A program made the position numbers and the translations under genes. Shown here one piece after another: positions 1 to 8,572 of a DNA stretch of 64,000 nt. The notes beneath the pieces were generated by a model, which did no database searches, was not told the origin of the DNA, and worked only from the letters and a program-made list of their open reading frames with translations. The DNA is from Gammaproteobacteria bacterium (GTDB lineage Bacteria > Pseudomonadota > Gammaproteobacteria > Thiohalobacterales > Thiohalobacteraceae): assembly GCA_018819175.1 (NCBI GenBank), contig JAHJQQ010000033.1, positions 1 to 64,000 on the forward strand, read 5' to 3'. Position 1 is the first letter of the stretch. Each line of letters opens with the position of its first letter.

Positions 1-9
1 CAAAAGGGG

Positions 10-108
10 GTTGCGCCCCAAAAGGCGCCATGCCGCGTTGCTCGTCGTTCATTTGGAATCACCAAACTTCTCTCCTCGCGCCTTGCCTGGCGCCTTTTGG
101 GGCTGCAA
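10..108. repeat. Inverted repeat pair, about 21 bp arms
   Basis: Arms at 10-30 and 88-108 are reverse complements around the core CCCCAAAAGGCGCC, with one extra base in one arm and about 57 bp between them. It looks like one more short palindromic element of the kind scattered through this window. The rest of 1-189 holds no convincing gene. Positions 109-189 are simply the downstream flank of the minus-strand kinase gene. Confidence 0.6.
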
Positions 109-189
109 CGCCATGGCGCGGATAGTGTTAACAGGCCCTAGCTAAAATGTTTGTACTGAGGTCGTGTGAATCTTGGCTGTGAACAAATG

Positions 190-2949
190 CTAACTCTCGA
201 CAACATGCAGTCCCGCGACCTGCTCCGGAGGTGGCAAGCTGATATAGAAAGTGGCGCCTTGCCCGGGTGTCGACTCCGCCCAGATCTTTCCGCTATGGCG
301 CAGGATCACTCGCTGTGCTGTCGCCAGCCCTATGCCGGCTCCGTCAAAGTCCGTCTGTAAACGTTGGAAGACGACAAACAAACTGTCGCTGTGTTGTGTA
401 TCGAAACCGATCCCGTTGTCCCGGATAAAAATAGCCCGTCGATCGTTAGCTATGGTCTGGCCGAACTCGATACGTGGGGCATCAGCTTTGCTGCTGAATT
501 TAAATGCATTGCCTACAATATTATCCAATGCAATTGTCAGCAGGCGTTTATCGCCAAACAACTCCACATCAGGCTCTATGATTACTTCAGCATTCATTCC
601 AGGATAAAGTCGGGAGTATTTTTCGGCCAATTCCTGCGCGAGGCTGCTCGCATCCATGGTTGAATAATGCATCTCGCCACGGTTGAGATGCGAGAGGCTG
701 AGAAGACCATCTATCTGCTCGCCCATTTTTTTCGTATTTTTTAATATACGGTTTAGGTAGTCACGTCCCTTGCTGTCCAGCTGGCCGCTACAGTTTTCCT
801 GTAATGCGCTACTGAAGCCGCTGATGGATCTTAAAGGTGCGCGCAAATCATGGGAGACGGCGTAGGTGAATGCTTCGATCTCCTGCAGGGCGAGAGTCAA
901 TTTTTCGGTTCTATTCTCGACCTGACGTTCGAGATTGTCTCGATGTGCGATTAATTCATTCTTTAGCTGGATGATGGTGGTCAAATCGTGAAGATGTACT
1001 ATCAGGCCGTCAATCTCTCCAGAGCTGTTTTTCACAGGGTAATAATTGACGTGGAGATGACGCTCTCCCATCAAGGGAAAATCCATGGTGATGTCATAAC
1101 AGATGTTATCACCCGCTAAGCATTGGTCCAGTTCTGGCTTGATGTTGTTAAAGATTTCTTCGCCCATTAGCTCGCTGACATGCTTTCCAATTATCGCTTC
1201 TTTGTTTTTCAGGAATGCTTTGCAGTAACCGTCATTGACCATAAGATAGCGATAGTCCGTGCTGACATAAGCCATCAAATCATCTGTTGCGGACACCATG
1301 ATTCTGTATCTGTTGAGCTGCGCTTCTGACTGTTTTCGCTCAGTAATGTCGGTGAGTAAGACGACAACGCGCTCCCAATGTGCGCGGGCTGTTGGCAGAA
1401 TAGACAGGCGTAGATCAACCTGAAGTGGCTCTCCAAGGCTGTTTTTGACAGTTGCTTCGGTTTCGAAATCGCTATTGCCCTCGGCCAGTGAAATCAACTC
1501 TTCACGGAAGGCCGAAAAGCTTTCATCTGTAAAGTTGGCTGGGATATATTTCAGTACGTCTGCTTTTGAACTGGCTTTGTAGAGCGACAAGGTTGCGCGA
1601 TTGACATCCAGAATTCGAACGCGTTTCGCGCATTCAGCAACCACGTCCGGGCGATCCATCAGAAATTCACGGATACTCTGGGTCGTTGTCGCCATTTCCT
1701 TGTCGAGATATATTTTGACGGCTGAACAATCCTCCTCCCAGATCGATATCGGGCTATTGTCAAAAAGCGCTCTGTAGCGTCGCTCGTTCTCTTCCGTACG
1801 GCGTTTAGCGCGGAGGAGAGAGATAAAAGACAGCGCGCTGATGATAATTACCGCTGCGACTGCAGCTACCAGTGCTAGGGTAAGCCAGAGCCGCTTACGT
1901 TCATGCTCTAGACGTTCTGGATCAAAAACCAAGTCCAGTTCAGCCATGGGCCTGCGGATGGCGCCTGCGGCGAGCAGGGCATCCTGCATGCGTTGCCAGC
2001 GTTTCGGATTACTGTGGCCGATTTCTATGATGTGATAATTCATCAGAGAGCGAATCTTCTTCGCGAGGAATTTATTGTAGGCAAGTAGATCAGTTACCGG
2101 CAATTGGCGAGGCAATTCAGTGACGATGCGCTCAACCGTCTCATCCGTGTTCGCCAGGGCGTATTCCCAGCCTTTGATGCTGGCATCACGGAAACGTTTC
2201 ACCAGGTCGGGATTGTTCTTAGCCAAGCCGGTCGTGGTGAAAAGTGAGTCACCATAGAAATCCACACCGTAAGCCGCGGGTTTCAGGCTGGTGAGCTGCA
2301 CGCCTTGCTCCTGTGCGTACCAGGGTATGGATAGGGCATAACCCGGTAGAACATCGACCTCGCCGGTCATCAATGATTGAATTCGATCCAGAACTGAAGC
2401 TTTTCTGTCGAAGGCCATGAACCGAACTGATTCTGCAGGAATACCTTCGGCATGCAGCATGGCGTTTATTTCAGCTCGTACTAGTGGGTTTGGGTCCTCT
2501 AGAACTTGCAGTCTGGTGAGGTCGGCTGGGGACGATAGCTGTGTCTCGTTTCGCGCAAACAATTCAACGGGACTCTGCTGAAATATCGAGGCCACAACGG
2601 TGAGCGGTGTGCCTCGATCAATGGCCAGCAGAATGTCTCCTGAACCGATGCCGAATTCTGCCGCGCCGTGTTTGAGCACGTCCGGTACGGCAACCATGCT
2701 GCCATCCAGGCGTATGCCAGGCAAGATCTCCACATCCAGGCCAGCCTCTGCGTAAAAACCCTGCCATTGGGCCGCATAGTAGCCGGCAAATTGGAATTGG
2801 TGGTCGAAGCGTAGTTGTAAACGTACCTTGTCGAGCGCATACAAGGCGGGCGAGGTCGTTGCCAGGCCAGCGATGATAATGAGACACAGGTAACGTCTCA
2901 AAGTATCAGCCCTATTCTTTTCTGCGAAATCGCTCAGCAATCGTATCAT
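190..2949 (-). CDS. Hybrid sensor histidine kinase: NMT1/THI5-like periplasmic domain, PAS domains, HisKA, HATPase
   Basis: 919-residue membrane histidine kinase. An N-terminal hydrophobic export segment (about 20-39) is followed by a periplasmic NMT1/THI5-like substrate-binding domain (about 42-320) of the type used by ABC transporters for thiamine precursors, nitrate or taurine. A transmembrane helix lies at about 354-378 and PAS-type domains at about 390-535 and 545-660. A linker coiled coil leads to HisKA, with the phospho-acceptor His700 in YAVSHDLRAPLR. The ATPase N box is near 809-818 (DNIVGNAFKF), and the G boxes DNGIGFD and GAGIGLA follow. There is no receiver domain and no response regulator nearby. 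By inference it senses a small periplasmic ligand; the ligand is unknown. It lies 17 bp downstream of the truncated barrel gene and may share its transcript. Confidence 0.9.
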   Translation of the reverse strand: MIRLLSDFAEKNRADTLRRYLCLIIIAGLATTSPALYALDKVRLQLRFDHQFQFAGYYAAQWQGFYAEAGLDVEILPGIRLDGSMVAVPDVLKHGAAEFGIGSGDILLAIDRGTPLTVVASIFQQSPVELFARNETQLSSPADLTRLQVLEDPNPLVRAEINAMLHAEGIPAESVRFMAFDRKASVLDRIQSLMTGEVDVLPGYALSIPWYAQEQGVQLTSLKPAAYGVDFYGDSLFTTTGLAKNNPDLVKRFRDASIKGWEYALANTDETVERIVTELPRQLPVTDLLAYNKFLAKKIRSLMNYHIIEIGHSNPKRWQRMQDALLAAGAIRRPMAELDLVFDPERLEHERKRLWLTLALVAAVAAVIIISALSFISLLRAKRRTEENERRYRALFDNSPISIWEEDCSAVKIYLDKEMATTTQSIREFLMDRPDVVAECAKRVRILDVNRATLSLYKASSKADVLKYIPANFTDESFSAFREELISLAEGNSDFETEATVKNSLGEPLQVDLRLSILPTARAHWERVVVLLTDITERKQSEAQLNRYRIMVSATDDLMAYVSTDYRYLMVNDGYCKAFLKNKEAIIGKHVSELMGEEIFNNIKPELDQCLAGDNICYDITMDFPLMGERHLHVNYYPVKNSSGEIDGLIVHLHDLTTIIQLKNELIAHRDNLERQVENRTEKLTLALQEIEAFTYAVSHDLRAPLRSISGFSSALQENCSGQLDSKGRDYLNRILKNTKKMGEQIDGLLSLSHLNRGEMHYSTMDASSLAQELAEKYSRLYPGMNAEVIIEPDVELFGDKRLLTIALDNIVGNAFKFSSKADAPRIEFGQTIANDRRAIFIRDNGIGFDTQHSDSLFVVFQRLQTDFDGAGIGLATAQRVILRHSGKIWAESTPGQGATFYISLPPPEQVAGLHVVES

Positions 2950-2966
2950 GCCAATTCCATAGAAAG

Positions 2967-3482
2967 TCAGAAGTCGTATTTGACACCAGCGCTTATGCCG
3001 TTACGGTATTGGCATGGTTTGAATTGATTGTAATGCGATTCCGTAAAAAAATGCCAACCATCTTGTAAACGATATCGAAACTGGACATCGGATACGGCGC
3101 TGGTGTCGGCATCGTTACGACCGGTTGCATAATTCCAATCCAGATAACCACTGAAACTGAAGCGACCATCGAGGGGGTTTGGAGACCGCTTACTGAAAGC
3201 CACACTCATTTGACCGCCATGCCCGTCGGTTTCAATTGGCATGGCCTTGGCATACAGCCAGAGAGGGTGAATTTTCAGGCTGCCCCATTGCGGCATGGTA
3301 AACACGCCAAAACGCCCGATGTCATCTCCCGTGCCATCGAAATCGTTGAGTTCCCCAAGCACCCCCCAATCGTTCTGGATCGGTATATTGAGGTCTATTA
3401 CCAGGAAATATTCTTGAGGGTCCCAACGGCTGTGAGGGTCACCGGTCGGGGAATTGAGATCCAGGGAACTGACCAATGACAT
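2967..3482 (-). pseudogene. C-terminal remnant of an outer-membrane beta-barrel protein
   Basis: An open frame of 171 residues with alternating polar and aromatic strands. It ends in Tyr-Asp-Phe, the C-terminal aromatic signature recognised by the BAM machinery. There is no signal peptide: the frame begins inside what reads as barrel sequence (LNSPTGDPHSRWDP), and a TGA stop lies 12 bp upstream of the first ATG (3492-3494 on the plus strand). Only 30 bp separate it from the next gene, so the 5' half is missing rather than frame-shifted nearby. I infer a decayed gene. A complete small protein is less likely because the product could not be exported. It sits just upstream of the kinase on the same strand. 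Confidence 0.55.
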
Positions 3483-3512
3483 GCGGGCGGATCAGTATCT
3501 GTGTGAATACGG

Positions 3513-4028
3513 CTACGTTCGCAGTTGAGTACGCGGTACACCACTGGAGCTTATTAGGCCGTGGGTTAGTAACCAGTCGCGTGCATCCTCCGCATCATCT
3601 CTGAACCAGCGTGCGGTAGAGCCCAGACGGAAGCTATATCCCCAGGCATCCATATCCTGCATCAGTTTCCCGCTGCCCACATCCGGCAGCTGTGCGGCGA
3701 GCAGTATCTGCAAATAACAAACAGCGTTCTCTTCGTCGTAATCCCCGCCTGCATTGGTATGCAGTCCGCGACGGCGGTCGCCGTCCATGCAGATGTAATG
3801 ACAGGCCTCATGCAGTATCGAGTGGACAGGGGTGTCGCCGCGCGCCAGCAGACGGTTGTCAATGAGCCCCGCTTCGCTGTCGCCCCAAAAGCTGCCGGGG
3901 ATGGCGGCGTTGTCTGATACGGATTCGAGTTGCAGACCGTAACGTGCCAGCAGATCACGTAGGCAATCGGTGTCTATATCGGCGACTGTCAGAATGGCAT
4001 GGGTGGATGGGTGGGCTGGGCGCGACAT
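3513..4028 (-). CDS. Conserved-looking hypothetical protein with an HEXXH zincin-like motif
   Basis: 171 residues from the ATG at 4028. I do not recognise a named family. Residues 73-77 read H-E-A-C-H, an exact HEXXH zinc-peptidase motif inside a helix (SILHEACHYIC). Acidic residues about 22-27 positions later (DYDEEN) could supply a third ligand. A longer reading from 4076 or 4121 is possible, but 4121 starts inside a dispersed hairpin repeat (4081-4121) and so is unlikely. No clear ribosome site marks either start. There is no signal peptide, so it is predicted cytosolic. It lies downstream of dapD on the same strand with the repeat between them. Peptidase activity is inference from the motif only. 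Confidence 0.6.
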   Translation of the reverse strand: MSRPAHPSTHAILTVADIDTDCLRDLLARYGLQLESVSDNAAIPGSFWGDSEAGLIDNRLLARGDTPVHSILHEACHYICMDGDRRRGLHTNAGGDYDEENAVCYLQILLAAQLPDVGSGKLMQDMDAWGYSFRLGSTARWFRDDAEDARDWLLTHGLISSSGVPRTQLRT

Positions 4029-4080
4029 GTGGGATGGTTTGACGGAGGTATTATAGGGAGAGGTGGCAAGTTTCATCTGT

Positions 4081-4121
4081 GTGGAACCACGACGGGGACA
4101 GAGCTGAAGATCTGTCCCCAC
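4081..4121 (-). repeat. GGGGACAGA hairpin repeat, copy 1
   Basis: Contains GTGGAACCAC at one end and the hairpin GGGGACAGA / TCTGTCCCC with an 8-base loop. It lies 20 bp beyond the dapD stop codon. The same unit recurs at 5012-5126, 30170-30200, 35703-35750, 35841-35886, 35919-35950 and 41719-41760. Confidence 0.9.
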
Positions 4122-4141
4122 GGTGGCGGTGCATCTGGGGA

Positions 4142-4963
4142 TTAGATGCCGCGCAGCAGTTCGTTGATACCGACCTTGCCACGGGTCTTCTCGTCAACCT
4201 TCTTGACGATGACGGCGCAGTACAGGCTATATGTCCCGTCCTTGGACGGCAGGTTGCCGGACACAACCACTGAACCGGCTGGGATGCGACCGTACGTCAC
4301 TTCGCCGGTTTCGCGGTCATAGATTTTGGTGCTTTGACCGATGTACACGCCCATGGAAATCACCGAGCCTTCTTCGACGATCACGCCTTCGACGACTTCG
4401 GAACGTGCGCCGATGAAGCAGTTGTCTTCGATAATGGTTGGCGCGGCCTGCACCGGCTCCAGTACGCCACCGATACCGACACCGCCGGACAGATGCACAT
4501 TCTTGCCGATCTGCGCGCAGGAACCCACGGTTGCCCAGGTATCGACCATGGTACCGGAATCCACATAGGCACCGATATTCACGTAGGAGGGCATGAGCAC
4601 CGCGCCCGGTGCGATATAGGAACCGCGACGTGCTGCGGCCGGCGGCACCACGCGTACGCCGCCTTCACGGAACATGCGTGCATTGTAGTCGGCGTATTTG
4701 GACGGCACCTTGTCGTAGTAATTGGTGAAGCCGCCTTTCATGAAGCTGTTGTCCTCGATGCGGAACGACAACAGCACGGCCTTTTTCAGCCAGTCGTGAA
4801 CCACCCATTTGCCATCGATTTTCTCCGCGACGCGGGCCTTGCCGGCATCCAGCTGGTCGATGGCCTCCTGCACGGCCTCCTTGACCTGTGGTTCCACATT
4901 GCGCGGAGTGATGTCGGCGCGGCGTTCAAACGCGGCTTCGATGGTTGATTTAATGTCGCTCAT
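4142..4963 (-). CDS. dapD: 2,3,4,5-tetrahydropyridine-2,6-dicarboxylate N-succinyltransferase
   Basis: 273 residues, matching the usual length of about 274. The enzyme transfers succinyl from succinyl-CoA to tetrahydrodipicolinate in the succinylase branch of lysine and meso-diaminopimelate synthesis in the cytosol. The middle shows the left-handed beta-helix hexapeptide pattern ([19 protein letters not shown], then [14 protein letters not shown]), and the N-terminal helical domain precedes it. It is encoded on the same strand as dapC about 180 bp upstream. The gap contains three copies or partial copies of the hairpin repeat, so the two are probably not tightly co-translated. Identification rests on full-length family features. 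Confidence 0.97.
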   Translation of the reverse strand: MSDIKSTIEAAFERRADITPRNVEPQVKEAVQEAIDQLDAGKARVAEKIDGKWVVHDWLKKAVLLSFRIEDNSFMKGGFTNYYDKVPSKYADYNARMFREGGVRVVPPAAARRGSYIAPGAVLMPSYVNIGAYVDSGTMVDTWATVGSCAQIGKNVHLSGGVGIGGVLEPVQAAPTIIEDNCFIGARSEVVEGVIVEEGSVISMGVYIGQSTKIYDRETGEVTYGRIPAGSVVVSGNLPSKDGTYSLYCAVIVKKVDEKTRGKVGINELLRGI

Positions 4964-5011
4964 GGGTGATCTCCGGTTATTTAATCAAGTTATGTCTTGT
5001 TTCATTTTGCA

Positions 5012-5126
5012 GTGTGGAACCACAATGAAGTGGTTTCTTTTCTCTGTGTGGAACCACGACGGGTGGTTTCCTCCCATTGTGTGGAACCACGACGGGGACA
5101 GAGCTGAAGATCTGTCCCCACAGCGG
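5012..5126 (-). repeat. GGGGACAGA hairpin repeat cluster, copy 2 with two partial copies
   Basis: Three starts of the TGTGTGGAACCAC module occur at about 5012, 5046 and 5079. Only the last carries the full GGGGACAGA/TCTGTCCCC hairpin; the first two end in TGGTTTC tails. The complete copy ends about 20 bp past the dapC stop codon. The ladder of partial copies suggests local duplication followed by decay. Confidence 0.85.
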
Positions 5127-5144
5127 CTGTGTATCCAGCAGGTG

Positions 5145-6341
5145 TTACAAAGTGCCTATGTACTCCCTGATCCGTTTGGCGGCTGCTACGCATTCGTCAA
5201 GGGGTGCCACCAGTGCCATTCGAACATGGTTGCGGCCGGGATTACCGCCATGCGCCTCGCGGGAGAGAAAACTGCCCGGCAATACGGTGACGTTCTGCTG
5301 CGCGAATAATCCGCGCGCGAATTCGGTGTCGTCGATCGGTGTGCGTGGCCAGAGATAAAAACTGGCATCCGGTGCCTGTACGTCCAGGACCCCGCCGAGG
5401 ATCTCCAGCATGGCACTGAATTTCTTCCGATACAGCTCGCGATTTTCGCGCACATGCGCCTCATCATTCCAGGCGGCGATGCTGGCGGCCTGGGTCGCGG
5501 GCGGCATCGAGCAGCCATGATAGGTACGATAGCGCAGAAAGCCCGCAATCAGTTCGGCATCGCCGGCCACGAAGCCGGAGCGCAGGCCGGGCAGGTTGGA
5601 ACGCTTGGACAGGCTGTGAAACACCATGCAGCGCCGGTAATCGTTGCGTCCCAGCGCGGCAGCAGCGGCCAGCAGTCCGGTCGGCGGATGAGCTTCATCC
5701 GGGTAGAGTTCCGAATAGCATTCGTCGGAGGCGATCACGAAATCGTGTTCATCCGCCAGCGCGATCAAACGTTGCAGGCTGGCAGTGTCCAGCACGGCGC
5801 CGCTCGGATTGCCGGGCGTACAGATATAGATCAGCTGGCAACGCTTCCAGATGTCCGCGGGCACGGCCTCGAAATCCGGCCGATAGCCATGCACAGCAAG
5901 GGTGTTCTGAAACCAGGGTTCGGCGCCTGCGAGAAGCGCCGCACCTTCATAGATCTGATAAAAAGGGTTCGGCATCACCACCAGTGGCGACTTGCTGCGG
6001 TCGATCACCGCCTGGGCAAAGGCGAACAGCGCCTCGCGCGTGCCGTTGACCGGGAGGATGTGGCGCGCCGCATCGATGCTGCCCTCGGGCAGTTTGAAAC
6101 GTTGCGATAACCAGCGCGCGATGCTGTTGCGCAGTTCATCGCTGCCGCGGGTGACCGGATAATTCGCCAGGCCATGCAGATGACTGATCAGTTGCTCGGC
6201 GACGAAATGCGGCGGCTGGTGCTTCGGTTCACCGATGGACAGGTTCACCGGCGCCAATGCCGCGGGCGGCGTGATGCCGGCCTTGAGTTGCGCCAGACGC
6301 TCGAACGGGTAGGGCAGTAAGCGTTGCAGATCAGGGTTCAT
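5145..6341 (-). CDS. dapC: Succinyldiaminopimelate transaminase
   Basis: 398 residues from the ATG at 6341 (MNPDLQRLLPYPFERL). An upstream ATG at 6434 would add a 31-residue tail without family character and run across the promoter region of the divergent transporter. It is a fold-type I PLP aminotransferase. The substrate-side motif SIGEPKH is near residue 36, TPGNPSGAV near 175, and the Schiff-base lysine is Lys246 in SLSKRSNLPG. It converts N-succinyl-2-amino-6-ketopimelate with glutamate to N-succinyl-LL-diaminopimelate. Pairing with dapD supports DapC over other class I aminotransferases. Confidence 0.93.
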   Translation of the reverse strand: MNPDLQRLLPYPFERLAQLKAGITPPAALAPVNLSIGEPKHQPPHFVAEQLISHLHGLANYPVTRGSDELRNSIARWLSQRFKLPEGSIDAARHILPVNGTREALFAFAQAVIDRSKSPLVVMPNPFYQIYEGAALLAGAEPWFQNTLAVHGYRPDFEAVPADIWKRCQLIYICTPGNPSGAVLDTASLQRLIALADEHDFVIASDECYSELYPDEAHPPTGLLAAAAALGRNDYRRCMVFHSLSKRSNLPGLRSGFVAGDAELIAGFLRYRTYHGCSMPPATQAASIAAWNDEAHVRENRELYRKKFSAMLEILGGVLDVQAPDASFYLWPRTPIDDTEFARGLFAQQNVTVLPGSFLSREAHGGNPGRNHVRMALVAPLDECVAAAKRIREYIGTL

Positions 6342-6401
6342 GGTCGTCGTGGAAGTCACAGAGGCTGAATCAGGTCGGACGCATGCTAGGCTGCAACCTG
6401 A

Positions 6402-7343
6402 ATGCAAACCCTTTACCATGCGCCTGAATTCCAAAGAACCGCGATTATACGGGAAGCCGTGACCTTGACCAAACCCATACCTCCGTTGTTACCCGTGTTC
6501 AGTCTGTTGCTTGCCGCGACCATGTGGGGGCTGATCTGGTACCCGCTGCGCCTGTTGGAGGCGGCCGGCATGCATGGCCTCTGGTCTACACTGGTCAGTT
6601 ATGCGGCGGCATTGTTACTGGGTGTACTGCCCTTCGTTGCGCGGCGTGGCGAACTGCGGCATCAGCCCTTGACCCTGTTGTGGTTGGCGCTGGCGGCCGG
6701 CTGGTGCAATGTCTCATTCGTGATGGCGGTGCTCGAAGGTACTGTTGTCCGGGTACTGCTGCTGTTCTATCTCTCGCCGATCTGGGCCGTCTTGCTGGCG
6801 CGGCTGATCCTCGGCGAGCGGTTGACGGCACAGGCGAGTTGGGTCTTTTTGCTGGCGATCATCGGCGCGCTGACCATGTTATGGGATCCGTCCATCGGCT
6901 TGCCCTGGCCGAGCGGCGCAGGGGACTGGTTGGCGGTTTCCTCGGGCATTGCCTTCGCAATCGCGAATGTCATGGTGCGGCGTCTGCAACAGGTTTCGGT
7001 GCCGGTAAAGAATGTGACCAGCTGGTGCGGTGTGCTGCTGATCGCGGCGCTCTGGCTGGGCACGCTCGAGACGGACGTGACACCTCAGGTGACAACGTCC
7101 GTGTGGTTGAGCGCGGTGGCGCTGGGATTGTTCGGCATCTATATCATGACTTACGCGACGCAATACGGTGTAACTCATATGCCCGTGCACCGCTCCGCCG
7201 TGATCATGCTGTTCGAGCTGGTGGTCGGCGCATTGTCATCCTATTGGCTCACCAATGAACAGGTGCTGCCCCGCGAGTGGCTGGGTGGTGCGCTGATCAT
7301 CGGCGCGGCCTATTGGGCGGCGCGTTTGCAGACCCACGACTAA
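6402..7343 (+). CDS. EamA/DMT-family inner-membrane transporter
   Basis: 313 residues from ATG 6402, or 294 from an in-frame GTG at 6459 that begins just before the first membrane helix (TKPIPPLLPVFSLL). Neither start has a strong ribosome site. About ten hydrophobic helices are arranged as two EamA repeats; the first repeat shows SPIWAVLLARLILGE, typical of the family. It is predicted to export or import a small metabolite, and the substrate cannot be told from sequence. It is divergent from dapC with a 60-bp gap and is followed after 4 bp by a VOC gene, so the two are probably co-transcribed. Confidence 0.88.
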   Translation: MQTLYHAPEFQRTAIIREAVTLTKPIPPLLPVFSLLLAATMWGLIWYPLRLLEAAGMHGLWSTLVSYAAALLLGVLPFVARRGELRHQPLTLLWLALAAGWCNVSFVMAVLEGTVVRVLLLFYLSPIWAVLLARLILGERLTAQASWVFLLAIIGALTMLWDPSIGLPWPSGAGDWLAVSSGIAFAIANVMVRRLQQVSVPVKNVTSWCGVLLIAALWLGTLETDVTPQVTTSVWLSAVALGLFGIYIMTYATQYGVTHMPVHRSAVIMLFELVVGALSSYWLTNEQVLPREWLGGALIIGAAYWAARLQTHD

Positions 7344-7347
7344 TATT

Positions 7348-7722
7348 ATGCAGATACAGCGCATCCATCATGCCAGCATCCTTGTCGCCGATACTCAGCG
7401 CGCGCTGTGTTTCTATTGTGACCTGCTGGGCCTGACACGGGATAATTCGCGCCCCGATCTCGGTTATCCCGGCGCCTGGTTAAGCGTGGGTGACCAGCAG
7501 ATTCATCTATTAGAACTCCCCAACCCCGATCCCACCCAAGGCCGCCCGACACACGGCGGCCGCGACCGGCATCTGGCATTGACCGTCGATGACCTCGATG
7601 TGTTGGCGCGGACATTGGAGAACGCAGGCATTGCCTACACCCGTAGCCGTTCAGGACGCCGTGCCCTGTTCTTCCGTGACCCGGATGGGAATGCGTTGGA
7701 GCTGATTGAGTTGACAGCGTAG
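7348..7722 (+). CDS. VOC-superfamily (glyoxalase/dioxygenase fold) protein
   Basis: 124 residues, the size of a single VOC domain with two beta-alpha-beta-beta-beta modules. Visible signatures are HHASILVADTQRALCFYCDLLGL at the start, metal-ligand type His/Glu positions (DRHLALTVDDLD) and the closing RDPDGNALELIEL. Members include glyoxalase I, fosfomycin-resistance thiol transferases and extradiol dioxygenases; which activity this one has is not evident. It follows the EamA gene by 4 bp. Its stop codon TAG overlaps the first base of a palindromic repeat (7722-7748). Confidence 0.85.
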   Translation: MQIQRIHHASILVADTQRALCFYCDLLGLTRDNSRPDLGYPGAWLSVGDQQIHLLELPNPDPTQGRPTHGGRDRHLALTVDDLDVLARTLENAGIAYTRSRSGRRALFFRDPDGNALELIELTA

Positions 7723-7748
7723 GGCGCAATAGCGAAGCGTATTGCGCC
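7722..7748. repeat. GGCGCAATA...TATTGCGCC palindrome, copy 1
   Basis: An inverted repeat (GGCGCAATA, 9-base loop, TATTGCGCC) immediately at the VOC stop codon. A second copy is at 27064-27090. It could form an RNA hairpin but has no T-run, so it is not a canonical terminator. Confidence 0.75.
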
Positions 7749-7805
7749 GAATGTTGTGATCCGATGTTCCACTGATATCGTGATGCATTAGAAAAGGCCA
7801 CTCAC

Positions 7806-8228
7806 ATGAAACCTCGCATCTCCATGATCACTCTCGGCGTCGATGACCTGGAAAGGTCGCTGCGGTTCTATCGGGATGGCCTCGGTCTGCCGACGGAAGG
7901 CATTATCGGCACGGAGTTCGAGCAGGGCGCTGTGGTGTTTTTCGATCTGCAGGCGGGTGTGAAGCTGGCGCTCTGGTCACGGAAAAGTATCGCTAATGAT
8001 ACGGGGCTCCCTCAAATGACACCCTGTTCCACTGACCGGATGCTTGCACACAATGTATCAGCACAGGCTGAGGTCGATACGGTCATGGAAGAAGCGAAAC
8101 AGGCGGGCGCGGTGATTGTTAAGCCGGCGCAGGCCACCTTCTGGGGTGGCTATGCGGGTTATTTCCAGGATCCCGATGGACATGTGTGGGAGGTCGCTTG
8201 GAATCCGCAATTTGTGATTGAAGATTGA
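7806..8228 (+). CDS. VOC-superfamily protein
   Basis: 140 residues forming one VOC domain. The start MITLGVDDLERSLRFYRDGLG and the end YFQDPDGHVWEVAWNPQF are characteristic of the glyoxalase-like group often labelled lactoylglutathione lyase-related. Substrate unknown. It is only distantly similar to the VOC protein 84 bp upstream, so the pair looks like neighbours in one family rather than a recent duplication. It converges on the cupin gene, with 1 bp between the two stop codons. Confidence 0.85.
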   Translation: MKPRISMITLGVDDLERSLRFYRDGLGLPTEGIIGTEFEQGAVVFFDLQAGVKLALWSRKSIANDTGLPQMTPCSTDRMLAHNVSAQAEVDTVMEEAKQAGAVIVKPAQATFWGGYAGYFQDPDGHVWEVAWNPQFVIED

Positions 8229-8229
8229 T

Positions 8230-8565
8230 TTATTCGGCAATCCCGAAATACACCACTACTAAATCTTCACTGCCATCATTTTCAAATCCGTGCCGTTCGC
8301 CGGGCTCGATCCGGAGGCAGGTGCCGGGGCCGACGGGCTGCACAGTGTCGTCACACCGTACGCGACCCTGGCCGCTCAAGATGATGAAGATCTCGTGCAT
8401 GTCACTGTGTTTATGCGCTGTGACGCGGCTGCCGGGCGGGATGCGCGCCTGGGCAAGCTGGGTGAGATGCGGGACGCTGCCGTTTCGGAAAATAACCTGT
8501 TTGGTGATGCCGGCATCGTGGTTGAGCGGTTCCGCGACGAGGCTGTCGATTTCCACCCGTCGCAT
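8230..8565 (-). CDS. Small cupin-domain protein
   Basis: 111 residues, a single cupin barrel. The first cupin motif is visible as VTAHKHSDMHEIFIILSGQGRV, with the His and Glu metal-ligand positions. The second motif is PGTCLRIEPGERHGFEN, with its His. It could bind a divalent metal and act as a small isomerase, dioxygenase or sensor; nothing in the sequence decides which. It is convergent with the VOC gene and lies 7 bp downstream of glnD on the same strand, so it is probably read from the glnD transcript. Confidence 0.82.
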   Translation of the reverse strand: MRRVEIDSLVAEPLNHDAGITKQVIFRNGSVPHLTQLAQARIPPGSRVTAHKHSDMHEIFIILSGQGRVRCDDTVQPVGPGTCLRIEPGERHGFENDGSEDLVVVYFGIAE

Positions 8566-8572
8566 GGTTGTT

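Noticed and set aside
166..360. Short plus-strand frame at the window start
   Set aside because: Overlaps the end of the minus-strand kinase gene and has no family character.
4334..4948. Long plus-strand open frame opposite dapD
   Set aside because: It is the antisense of a full-length dapD with clear hexapeptide repeats; its composition (His/Asp/Gly-rich) is the typical shadow pattern and it has no ribosome site.
7346..7801. 151-codon minus-strand frame opposite the first VOC gene
   Set aside because: Antisense of a complete VOC domain with His/Glu motifs; the peptide is Arg/His-rich shadow sequence.
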